Part shown: one piece after another, positions 32,775-40,184 of the stretch
How positions within the stretch are numbered: the first letter of the stretch is position 1
How the letters are laid out: each line of letters begins with the position of its first letter
NCBI GenBank assembly: GCA_020628865.1
Contig: JAHDEJ010000022.1
Location: forward strand, 48,710-92,525
DNA from: Acidimicrobiales bacterium
GTDB lineage: Bacteria > Actinomycetota > Acidimicrobiia > Acidimicrobiales > SHLQ01
Direction: 5' to 3'
DNA: 43,816 nt
The notes under the pieces: generated by a model
What the model saw: the letters and a program-made list of their open reading frames with translations, nothing else
Told to the model about the DNA's origin: nothing
Database searches by the model: none
Made by a program: the position numbers and the translations under genes

Positions 32775-33133
32775 CCACACTCGTCACGCTTTCCGTCATC
32801 GCCATCACCCTGCTCATCGCAGGGCTGGCCTTCTTCCCCTGCGTGCTCGGCAGCCAACTCGGCCGCATTGCCACGCTGCTGGAGGAGTGCGCCGAGCTCG
32901 TGTGGAAGATCAAGGGCGACACCGAAGCCATCGCCCCCGGCCTCCAGAGCATCAACAACACCGGAGGCGTCGTCGCCGGCGCCCTCCCCCTCCTCTACGG
33001 ATTCGCCGAAGACATCGTCAAGGGCGCCACCTACGAACCAAGGCCCGACGACTACGAAGCCCCACCTGCGGTGCCTGCGATGGGCACGCGGCGTTCACGG
33101 CTCATGGAGGGTGTGGGCTACCGGCCGGAGTGA
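32771..33133 (+). CDS. Small single-pass membrane protein 5 of 5, cox operon
   Basis: A 120-residue protein, the longest of the set: a helix at about 4-27 (LVTLSVIAITLLIAGLAFFPCVLG), then RIATLLEECAELVWKIKGDTEAIAPGLQ split by the usual layout, an INNTGGVVAGALPLLYGFAEDIVKG segment and a Pro-rich charged tail. It has two cysteines (Cys24 and Cys40), one at the membrane edge. It is the last gene of the probable CO dehydrogenase operon; the following 313 bp hold no convincing gene. Confidence 0.72.
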   Translation: MTTLVTLSVIAITLLIAGLAFFPCVLGSQLGRIATLLEECAELVWKIKGDTEAIAPGLQSINNTGGVVAGALPLLYGFAEDIVKGATYEPRPDDYEAPPAVPAMGTRRSRLMEGVGYRPE

Positions 33134-33446
33134 GGCGCTGCGACCGGCGGGCGTGGGTATCGGCGCCCGAGAGCGCCATTGAGTACAGAGGGGGCGCCTG
33201 GCCTCAATAGTTCTATCGGTGTCGGGTTGGACTAGTCCCAGCTGCTGTGGGCACGCTTGTTGCGCCGGCGGTGGAACGCCAGATGGCCCGACTTCGCCCC
33301 GAAAAACGCCCGGCTCGGTGCAAGGATCGGTGTCACCGAACGAGCGTTGCGCGCCCTGCCTACGCCGGGCGTCTGATTAGCCGAACGTGTGCACGGTCGC
33401 CTCAAGGACCACGACCACGCTGGCCTTCCCCGCCCTCCAGCCGACC
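33134..33446. other. Non-coding region with a long inverted repeat
   Basis: No gene is convincing in these 313 bp. An outer inverted repeat ACGCCCGGC (33306-33314) / GCCGGGCGT (33364-33372) encloses an inner one, TCGGTG (33315-33320) / CACCGA (33334-33339). It could fold in RNA as a terminator-like or structured element, or mark the left edge of the AT-richer patch that begins at 33447. A plus-strand frame at 33247-33507 is open but has no family features and overlaps the next gene. Confidence 0.4.
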
Positions 33447-36400
33447 TCAGGCTTGTTCTTCCGGGCGTGCGGGCACCCGGAAGTTCATCGCTCCGGCAGC
33501 TAGCTGAAAATCGGCAATCGCTTCGACGTCGCCCTGCAGGCCGAGCTGGTTACTGTGATCAGCGGCCAGCTGTACGACGGTTTGTGCGCTGCTCTCCCAG
33601 CTTCGGGGATAGCGTGCTGCCTTCGGTGGCCTGCTCATCTTGGCCATGCAGCGGGCACAATGTGCAATCAGTCCCGAACTAGAGGAAGCGATATCAGCCA
33701 GTCGAAGCGCGACGCCCCTCTCTTCTTGGGGCGGACCGATATGTGTGAGGTAGGTGTCGAGCAACGCAAGCGCAACATCTGGCGTCAACAGCGTCGAGCC
33801 AAACCAGCGATCGAAGGAAACGCCAAAGAAGCGTCGACCGTTACCACTTAGCGTTTCGAGGTTGTCAAAGACGAAGTCCCAGAAGTCCTCCAGGCGCGCG
33901 ACCAATCGTGCGTCTATGGTTTCGAGACGACCAAGGTGCCATCCGATACTTCTGAGGAGCGCCTCGGAGGTCGAGACGTCCGCCGCAGCGAACGCTGAAA
34001 CGGTGGTGTCGAGATCGATCACCTCGGTGACGTAGAGCCTCCACACATGTCGAAGAAGTTCTTGATCTTCCTCTGCATCAGCATGGGGAAGGCAGTCAAG
34101 CGCCTCTTGGTAGAACGGCTGCAGGCTGAAGAACAGCTCCTTGCTAGCAGTAACGTTTCGCAGAAAGACCCTCCAGGCCTCAGCCGACCAGTTCTCCTCT
34201 GGCTCGAAGATCCGCTGCAGGATCGATAGAAGAAGATCATCGTCGTAGTACGCGAGCCGGTCTAGGTATTGGGCAACTGCCGCTGCATTCGCACGCAAGT
34301 CGCTTCTGGTTGGCCTGAGAGCCTCATCGAGTAGCTGTTCGGCGATCTTCCGATCTAGAACGGCGTCAGCCGAATGGCCTCGCACGATCTCAAGCATTGC
34401 GATGTGGCACGCCAGCCCACCAGGAGAGTTCAGCGCGGCAGCCTCCCCGGAGCGATCATCGAACCAGTCAAGATCTCGATCGGACGAAGCAGCTAGCAGG
34501 GCCACTATGGCAGAGCCCACAGCTTCAGCCTCGTCCTCGGAGACCCTTCGATGCTGAACCGAGTCGAGGATTAACCTTGCCGCCGCTATACGCGTCCTTG
34601 ACCAGCTCCATTCCTGCCGCGGACCCTGCGAATCGACTTGACTAGCAGTCCAGACACAAAGATCTCGAACACCTGCCCAAGCTTCGGCTCCGAGATGGGC
34701 TTCCGAATACCGCAAGCCTTCTAGGAAGATCGCGATTGTGGCTGGTTCAGCGTCTACCAAGTTACCGGCAAGCTCAGCGAACTCCGTCGCTCGCGCCGCG
34801 ATTGCGCTTGATGCACTGGTGTCGTCGACCATTGACAGCGATCCGTCCGTCGCCCGGAACGATATCCGTACGAGCACCTCCGCAGGCTCCATCAGTTCGT
34901 AGTTGTCCGACTCATTTAGAGTTGGGGTGGGAACCCAGTCAGTCGCTGACCAAAACATGAACTCTGGGTGGTCGGGTTGGCCAAACTGTTCAACCAGACT
35001 CTGAAGTACCCTGCTGCGCGAACCGTCCAGCCCGTCACGCGCGTAACTGTACCAGTCCCTCCTGCGCCGTCCGACAGACTCGCTGCTCCCTTCGAGAGAA
35101 TTCAAATACTCATCGATAACTTCCATGACTACGGCGCGTTCAGCCTCTGGAATTGACGAGAACTTTGCTCGCATGAGCTCAGCAACCTCACGGCGATACC
35201 GGAAGTCCTCTAGGGTGCTTCTCTGAGCAAGCGCTTCGACGATCTTACCGGAGGGTACTTGCCGTACCGCGAGCACATGGAGATAGATCCTTCGACCAAT
35301 CACGGACTTTCGAATACGAAGGTGTTCACCAAGTACCTCTGCCGAGGCACCGATATCGTCACATGCCAAGGCCAAGTCTCTGAGTAGCACGATAACGTCG
35401 TTGCTGAGATCAGTCGATCGATTCTGGGCATGGTCTCCGATCGAGGGCCGAACGTGCACCGATGTTTCCTGGGTCCGCAGTTCATTAGGATCGTAAGACG
35501 GCTCATGGCAACAACGTTCGGCCTGCTGGAGCAGAATTCGGAGCGCAGAAAGCATCCCAAGTTTGTTGCCGCTAAGTGCAGAAACTAGACGCGACACGAC
35601 GGACTCATAGTGGTAATCGTGTAGCCGCGCGAAAGGCCCCCGACTCACTTGAAATCTGCGCTGATCGTCAATCTTCGAGACCTCTGCTTGTCTCACTCGC
35701 ACAACTTGCTCAAAGACTCGGAGACTGGCCTCTGAGTCGAGCTCAACTAGCCGCAAGAAGAGCTCCTCGGCCTCTTCAGAGACGGAGTCCAACGAGTCAG
35801 CTGAGGTTAGCCACCCATCTAGTTCGGGCGTGAACGAAAGAAGATCCTCATCGGTCAACTGGAGCGAACAAGCCAAGACGGTCTGCAGTACGGACGTGTT
35901 CTTTGAGTACTGGACGCTCAACAGCGCTTCTAGAACCTCAGCGGAGTTCACCTGCGCATGCCGCAGCAAGTAATAGCCTTCCTGCCACAGCGGGAAGCTC
36001 CTCGCACCATCTTGCTCGACTACGTCTGGCGGGGTCGAGAAGAAGGACCGGTCCCGCAATGCTCCGATCCACTCACCCCCCGGCAGAGTCCTGCACGCAT
36101 GCGCCCTCAGCTCAGGCCGAAGTGTTAGTCGGAGAACCTCGTCGACTAAGAGCGGATCCAGTTGTGACGACGCGATTTCCTCGATTCTGTCGAATCCAAC
36201 CGAGGTTCTACTCGCCAGGACTCCCAGCATCTTCTCGAACCTCGGAAAGTGGGTTTCGAGCCAGTCGACAGGTGGAGGTCCCGACAGGCCCACATGCATG
36301 TGTCGCTCTACCCAGTCGAAAGACTCGCTCCAGGTTCCGTAGACGTGCCCCGGGGGTTCGGAACCGTCGAAGGAAACTGCGCGAAGTACGCTCTGAATAC

Positions 36401-36755
36401 GGCCTGACCGCGACCACTCTGAGGCATCCCGATGTTCAGTGACGAGCGCCTGCACCTGTGACCAGGTTTCAGCCGGAATAGTCATGACGTCTTGCCCGAA
36501 CTCAAGCGACGGCCAAGACTCAAGTGACTGAGCGATCGACTCAGTGCGGTCAAAGTACTGAACGCGTGGCGGGGCGCTGCTATCGACTAGTTCAGCGAGG
36601 AGACGATTGCGTATCTCGCGAACAGCATGCGAAACCAAAAGGACCCGTGCTGGGGCCGCCTTGTCGTCATATAGCGCCGTCGCAGCCTGATAGACCTCTT
36701 CAACCTCGGGCGAGACTCGCGCAAGCCATCTAGCTATCGCCGTTCGATCCGCCAT
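33447..36755 (-). CDS. Large helical-repeat protein of unknown function (1,102 residues)
   Basis: A soluble, almost wholly alpha-helical protein without signal peptide, membrane helix or recognisable catalytic motif. It begins MADRTAIARWLARVSPEVEEVY, with a VLLVSHAVREIRNRLLAEL segment near residue 40; the rest is a succession of Leu/Ala-rich helix pairs with acidic turns, like HEAT/armadillo-type scaffolds. Base composition is clearly lower in GC than the cox and nad genes on either side and codon choice is more relaxed, which suggests horizontal origin. GAGAGG lies upstream of the ATG. It is divergent from an HNH-like gene, and proteins of this kind are common in defence islands, but no defence family was recognised. 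Confidence 0.8.
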   Translation of the reverse strand: MADRTAIARWLARVSPEVEEVYQAATALYDDKAAPARVLLVSHAVREIRNRLLAELVDSSAPPRVQYFDRTESIAQSLESWPSLEFGQDVMTIPAETWSQVQALVTEHRDASEWSRSGRIQSVLRAVSFDGSEPPGHVYGTWSESFDWVERHMHVGLSGPPPVDWLETHFPRFEKMLGVLASRTSVGFDRIEEIASSQLDPLLVDEVLRLTLRPELRAHACRTLPGGEWIGALRDRSFFSTPPDVVEQDGARSFPLWQEGYYLLRHAQVNSAEVLEALLSVQYSKNTSVLQTVLACSLQLTDEDLLSFTPELDGWLTSADSLDSVSEEAEELFLRLVELDSEASLRVFEQVVRVRQAEVSKIDDQRRFQVSRGPFARLHDYHYESVVSRLVSALSGNKLGMLSALRILLQQAERCCHEPSYDPNELRTQETSVHVRPSIGDHAQNRSTDLSNDVIVLLRDLALACDDIGASAEVLGEHLRIRKSVIGRRIYLHVLAVRQVPSGKIVEALAQRSTLEDFRYRREVAELMRAKFSSIPEAERAVVMEVIDEYLNSLEGSSESVGRRRRDWYSYARDGLDGSRSRVLQSLVEQFGQPDHPEFMFWSATDWVPTPTLNESDNYELMEPAEVLVRISFRATDGSLSMVDDTSASSAIAARATEFAELAGNLVDAEPATIAIFLEGLRYSEAHLGAEAWAGVRDLCVWTASQVDSQGPRQEWSWSRTRIAAARLILDSVQHRRVSEDEAEAVGSAIVALLAASSDRDLDWFDDRSGEAAALNSPGGLACHIAMLEIVRGHSADAVLDRKIAEQLLDEALRPTRSDLRANAAAVAQYLDRLAYYDDDLLLSILQRIFEPEENWSAEAWRVFLRNVTASKELFFSLQPFYQEALDCLPHADAEEDQELLRHVWRLYVTEVIDLDTTVSAFAAADVSTSEALLRSIGWHLGRLETIDARLVARLEDFWDFVFDNLETLSGNGRRFFGVSFDRWFGSTLLTPDVALALLDTYLTHIGPPQEERGVALRLADIASSSSGLIAHCARCMAKMSRPPKAARYPRSWESSAQTVVQLAADHSNQLGLQGDVEAIADFQLAAGAMNFRVPARPEEQA

Positions 36756-36847
36756 CGGTTCCTCTCGTACTCGGCGTCGGCAATCTCGAGGCTACAGGAG
36801 ACAGCATCTTGTTTCGAACGCTGGTTCCGTCGAGCTAGATCCTCCAT
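36734..36847 (-). CDS. Possible 37-residue ORF coupled to the large helical protein
   Basis: MEDLARRNQRSKQDAV begins a short basic reading frame that ends 22 nt inside the start of the 1,102-residue gene. The overlap would allow translational coupling. Not recognised, with no independent support beyond position; it may be chance. Confidence 0.25.
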   Translation of the reverse strand: MEDLARRNQRSKQDAVSCSLEIADAEYERNRWRIERR

Positions 36848-36942
36848 TGCCGGAAGACTCGTCCGACCTCTACCAAAATGCCTGAAGGAAATCGCCAATA
36901 CCTGCCCGCAGTACCCGCGGAGGGGTGAGGTACCGTACGAGC

Positions 36943-37860
36943 GTGAGCTCGACGCGACCGGCCGACAGAAGGCAACGCCTCTTCGATCTTCAGAAACGCC
37001 TCTTTGAACTTGAAGGGCATGACGACGGTGAGGAGAACTCACGCTGGCTCGTCCTGTGCCCAATCTGCCGGGTGCCATACGACTGGCGACATCTTCAGAA
37101 GGGGCTTTGTCAGTGCGGGAAGCTACTGACCGCAGAAGATGCCCCACAGCAACAGTTTAGAAGCCGGGGTCTTGGCTCACTACTTCCAGGAAGGTGGATT
37201 CGATGCTTGACATGCTCGAGCTGCAACGGCTCCGCATCGGGTAGAACCTATGAGAACTTCCATGCACGCGAGTTCGATCTTCGAGCAGGAGCGACGAAGG
37301 TCGATCCGGAGTCGTTGGCCCTTGCCTTCGCAATGAAGGCGGCCGCTGCACGCACCCTCGGCATAGACTTTCGAGTTGAGTTCAAAAAGCTGGACGACAC
37401 ACCGTTTCTGATGGCTCAGAGGAAGCTGGAGCTGAAGTCAGCATACATCCTTGCGTTTTCAACACTCGGCTACTCATATACAGAGCGTCCTCACCTTGAC
37501 TATGTTCGGTCCCTGCTTCTTGATCCGAACTCAAGTCTTGAATTTTCTGCTTGCGCACTAGCACCCAAGAACTCCATTAGAGCCGGCAAGATCATCATCA
37601 TTACTTCACCCTTTAGTGCTGTGGCAGTGACCTTGCCGACACTGCACAGCGTCGACTCAAATGACCATCTGGTCTACCTTCCGTTCGATGGACTACAGGG
37701 TCGAGATTTTTACGCGTTCCTGTCTGGAAAGTCCTTCGACGTTTCTGAACTAGTGATTGCCGCCGCCTACGACTGGCCAAAGAGCGGGCATCCAACCTTC
37801 ACGTGGGATTCGATTGATGGGAACGACGTAACCTTCGGCGTACGTATCAGCCAGACGTAG
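36943..37860 (+). CDS. Cysteine-rich, HNH-like zinc-binding protein
   Basis: A 305-residue protein. Two cysteine pairs near the N terminus (LCPIC, Cys39/Cys42; CQC, Cys56/Cys58) precede CLTCSSCNGSASG (Cys88, Cys91, Cys94). The latter resembles the second half of HNH_5-type endonucleases, though the expected catalytic histidine before it is not evident. The remaining 200 residues are mixed alpha/beta and unrecognised. The GTG start at 36943 is preferred over GTG 36925 because TACCGT (36931-36936) lies 6 nt upstream. It is divergent from the 1,102-residue gene in the same lower-GC patch. It is either a nuclease-like effector or a zinc-ribbon DNA-binding protein; not certain. Confidence 0.7.
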   Translation: MSSTRPADRRQRLFDLQKRLFELEGHDDGEENSRWLVLCPICRVPYDWRHLQKGLCQCGKLLTAEDAPQQQFRSRGLGSLLPGRWIRCLTCSSCNGSASGRTYENFHAREFDLRAGATKVDPESLALAFAMKAAAARTLGIDFRVEFKKLDDTPFLMAQRKLELKSAYILAFSTLGYSYTERPHLDYVRSLLLDPNSSLEFSACALAPKNSIRAGKIIIITSPFSAVAVTLPTLHSVDSNDHLVYLPFDGLQGRDFYAFLSGKSFDVSELVIAAAYDWPKSGHPTFTWDSIDGNDVTFGVRISQT

Positions 37861-37913
37861 AACTCGATGGAGCGACGACCTTCGGTATCAGACCTGGGCA
37901 CGAGTTCGTCGAA

Positions 37914-37991
37914 CTAGTGCGCTACCTTGAGCCGCTCGCCCGCTTCCTCAGCGGATAGCAGGTCGTCGTAGGTCCACACTCTCGGGCTCAT
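37914..37991 (-). pseudogene. Truncated helix-turn-helix remnant after kptA
   Basis: A 25-residue frame, MSPRVWTYDDLLSAEEAGER plus five more residues, starts in an ATGA overlap with the kptA stop. It looks like the first helices of an excisionase/MerR-type HTH (a DDLL-EEAAERL pattern), then stops just where the recognition helix should follow. The break coincides with the edge of the AT-richer patch, so the rest of the gene was probably lost when that patch was inserted. Confidence 0.45.
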
Positions 37992-38557
37992 GGTTGCTCC
38001 ATTCCTGCTTGCTCGATCCATTGCGTTGGCACGGTGGCCGTCAGCCACACCCCGTTGGCGGACCGGAAGAACTTGTGGCCTGCTCGATACATCGCCTGCG
38101 CATCGACCTGCAGAATCACCGGCCGTCCGCGACGGGCGCCCACCGTGCGAGCCGTCTCGATCTCTGCGCTCAGGTGCACGTGCGTGCGGCTGCCCGGGAC
38201 AAGACCGTTCTCCATGATCGATTCGAGGAATCGCTCGACGGTTCCATGCCAGAGGACCTTCGGCGGTTCCTGCGGTTCTAGCCCGAGGTCGACATCGATC
38301 GAATGCCCCTGGGCTGCGCGGATGCGTCCGTCCACAAGCTGGAACCGCTGCTTGTCGTTCGTTTCCACGACGTGGGCGATCTGGGCCGGGTCGACGTCGA
38401 GTCCTCCGCCAACTCGGAGTCGCTCGACCAGTTCGTCGAGGTCGACCCAGCCGGCATCGTCGAGCACCAGCCCGATCGACGCCGGATTGTGGCGCAGCAC
38501 GTACGACAACCGCTTGCTCAGCCGTACACCGCTAGCGCGTTGTTCTTTCGTCATCAT
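37988..38557 (-). CDS. kptA: RNA 2'-phosphotransferase (KptA/Tpt1)
   Basis: A 189-residue enzyme that removes an RNA 2'-phosphate by transferring it to NAD+, releasing nicotinamide and ADP-ribose 1'',2''-cyclic phosphate. Conserved parts: SKRLSYVLRHNPASIGL (with the LRH histidine), DLDELVERL, a WHGT segment, and HVHLSAEIETARTVGARRGRPVIL with the basic active-site residues. It follows nrtR by 15 bp with a purine-rich AGAAGAG upstream, so the two are cotranscribed. The location in an NAD gene cluster links the nicotinamide it makes to the salvage genes opposite. A second ATG 3 nt later is an equally possible start. Confidence 0.9.
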   Translation of the reverse strand: MMTKEQRASGVRLSKRLSYVLRHNPASIGLVLDDAGWVDLDELVERLRVGGGLDVDPAQIAHVVETNDKQRFQLVDGRIRAAQGHSIDVDLGLEPQEPPKVLWHGTVERFLESIMENGLVPGSRTHVHLSAEIETARTVGARRGRPVILQVDAQAMYRAGHKFFRSANGVWLTATVPTQWIEQAGMEQP

Positions 38558-38572
38558 CTCTTCTGTTCTTCG

Positions 38573-39265
38573 TCATGCCGGGCGGACGATCGCGGGGTGG
38601 AGCGCGTCGGCGTCGCCGGCGGTGTAGGTGCGGGCCGGTCGGCCCGGCCCTGAGGATTCGGTGCGGCCGGTGGGTTCGACGAACCCGTCGGTCGCCAGGA
38701 CCTTCCGGTGGAAGTTGGCGGCGTCGAGCGTCGTGCCCCAGGCCGCCTCGTAGACCGACCGGAGCTCGGCAATCGTGAACTCGGGGCTGCAGAACGACGT
38801 GCCGAGGGTGGTGTATTCGAGCTTCGACCGGGCCCGTTCGATGCCGGTGGCCAGGATCTCGGCGTGGTCGAAGGCGAGCGCCTTCCGGTCGACGTCGTCC
38901 ACCGGCGTCCACGTTGCGTTGCCGAGCTCCGGGGCCATCGGGTCGGCCACCATCGCCAGATACGCCACACTCACGATCCGCATGCGCGGGTCACGCTTCG
39001 GCGAGCCGAACGTCTGCAGCTGCTCGAGGTGAGCTCGGTCGACGACCACGCCGGTCTTGTCGGCGAGCTTGAACTCCGCTGCCTCGACCAGATCCTGATC
39101 GGGCTTCACGAAGCCGCCGGGCAGCGCCCACGTCCCCTTCGCCGGTGCCTCCGGCCGCTTGAGCAGCAGGACCTCGAGCGCGGGCGGCCGCACCGTCAAC
39201 ACCACGAGGTCGACGGTCACGGCAAACGCCGGAAAGGCGCTCGGGTCGTAGCTGCTTGTGTCCAT
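38573..39265 (-). CDS. nrtR: NrtR, Nudix-related NAD-metabolism regulator
   Basis: A 230-residue protein: an N-terminal Nudix-like domain with a degenerate Nudix box (GGFVKPDQDLVEAAEFKLAD, where the catalytic REUXEE residues are lost), then a winged-helix C-terminal domain (FTIAELRSVYEAAWGTTLDAANFHRK, GRPARTYTAG). This combination is characteristic of NrtR repressors, whose effector is usually ADP-ribose or a related nucleotide. The start at 39265 is supported by TACTGT (39273-39278, minus strand) 7 nt upstream. It is divergent from the prs-like gene, with an inverted repeat between them as the likely operator. Confidence 0.9.
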   Translation of the reverse strand: MDTSSYDPSAFPAFAVTVDLVVLTVRPPALEVLLLKRPEAPAKGTWALPGGFVKPDQDLVEAAEFKLADKTGVVVDRAHLEQLQTFGSPKRDPRMRIVSVAYLAMVADPMAPELGNATWTPVDDVDRKALAFDHAEILATGIERARSKLEYTTLGTSFCSPEFTIAELRSVYEAAWGTTLDAANFHRKVLATDGFVEPTGRTESSGPGRPARTYTAGDADALHPAIVRPA

Positions 39266-39282
39266 GCGTTCGACAGTATCGA

Positions 39283-39323
39283 ATAAATGTCTCCTTGACA
39301 ATTATCGGCTCTGTTCGTACCGT
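39283..39323 (+). promoter_or_regulatory. prs-nadV promoter with overlapping NrtR-like operator
   Basis: A perfect -35 TTGACA (39295-39300), a 17-bp spacer and TACCGT (39318-39323) lie 6 nt before the ATG at 39330. An inverted repeat ATAAATGTC (39283-39291) / GACAATTAT (39297-39305), one mismatch and a 5-bp centre, covers the -35, as expected for repression by NrtR. Confidence 0.72.
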
Positions 39324-39329
39324 GCAATT

Positions 39330-40184
39330 ATGGTCACTACGACAAGAACTATCAGAGACGCACTGCTGCCCACCGGCTACGTCACGTTCGAATCACTATT
39401 CGACATCACCCAGTACCCGGCCGGTGAACGACACGTGTACCTCTGCGCCGGCGTCGAACCCGGCAGCGTTCGCACGGTCGAGGCGACCGTGCACAACTTC
39501 GACGACCTGGGTTTGCTCGTCACCGCCGACCGGATCCTGCGGCGCCTCGGCCACACCGTCGAGTGGTTCGTCCCCTACTTCCCGTTCGCCCGCCACGACC
39601 GCCGGGTCGACCCACTCGACGGGCTCGAACTCGAGGTGGCTCTCGAACAAGTTCGAGACGTTCGGATCGTCATTGCCGACCCCCACAGCGAGATGACCGC
39701 CCAGCTCCGCCACTTCCCCCAGGCCGAAGTCGTCCGCCTGTTCGAGAAGATGGGCCTCTTCGACGAGGACCCGATCGTCGTCGTCCCCGACGCCGGCGCC
39801 GCCAAGAAGGCCCACAGCTGGGCCGGCAACCGCACCGTCGTCCAGGCGCTCAAGACCCGCGACGTCCACACCGGCCGCCTCAGCGGATTCCAGGTCCTCG
39901 CCGACGACCTCGGCGGACGCCCCTGCATCATCGTCGACGACATCTGCGACGGCGGAGGCACCTTCCTCGGCCTCGCCGAAGAGCTCCGCAACGCCAACGC
40001 CGGCCCGCTCACCCTCGCCGTCACCCACGGCCTGTTCACCAAGGGCACGAGCCGTCTGCGCGACGAGTTCGACACCATCGCCTGCCTCACTCCCACCGAG
40101 CCGCACCCCTGCCGCGAGCTGAACGGCCGCGGCGTACAGACCATCCCCTTCGCCGACCTCTACACCCAAGGAGCCATCACATGA
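39330..40184 (+). CDS. PRPP synthetase-like pyrophosphotransferase (Prs or Adps type)
   Basis: A 284-residue ribose-phosphate pyrophosphokinase homolog, shorter than canonical Prs (about 310-320). The ATP-binding segment is VPYFPFARHDRRVDPLDG (81-98), and the PRPP loop is IIVDDICDGGGTF (200-212); VVPDAGAAKKAH corresponds to the metal/ribose region. Leaderless start at 39330. The ATGA overlap with the NAMPT-like gene is the arrangement of nadV-associated Prs proteins and also of the phage NARP1 pair (Adps/Namat), in which the first enzyme makes ADP-ribose pyrophosphate instead of PRPP. Sequence alone does not settle which substrate is used. Confidence 0.85.
   Translation: MVTTTRTIRDALLPTGYVTFESLFDITQYPAGERHVYLCAGVEPGSVRTVEATVHNFDDLGLLVTADRILRRLGHTVEWFVPYFPFARHDRRVDPLDGLELEVALEQVRDVRIVIADPHSEMTAQLRHFPQAEVVRLFEKMGLFDEDPIVVVPDAGAAKKAHSWAGNRTVVQALKTRDVHTGRLSGFQVLADDLGGRPCIIVDDICDGGGTFLGLAEELRNANAGPLTLAVTHGLFTKGTSRLRDEFDTIACLTPTEPHPCRELNGRGVQTIPFADLYTQGAIT

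Noticed and set aside
33247-33507. Open plus-strand frame (86 residues) in the gap after the cox operon
   Set aside because: Pro/Arg-rich composition typical of a shadow frame in GC-rich DNA, overlap with the 1,102-residue gene, and no family features.
33447-36755. Possible HEPN-type nuclease motif in the large helical protein (VSHAVREIRNRL)
   Set aside because: The RX4-6H order expected for HEPN nucleases is not seen there, so no nuclease activity is claimed.
36734-37147. 138-codon minus-strand frame upstream of the large helical gene
   Set aside because: Its first 100 codons overlap the HNH-like gene on the other strand and have shadow-type composition; only the last 37 codons are kept as a possible small gene.
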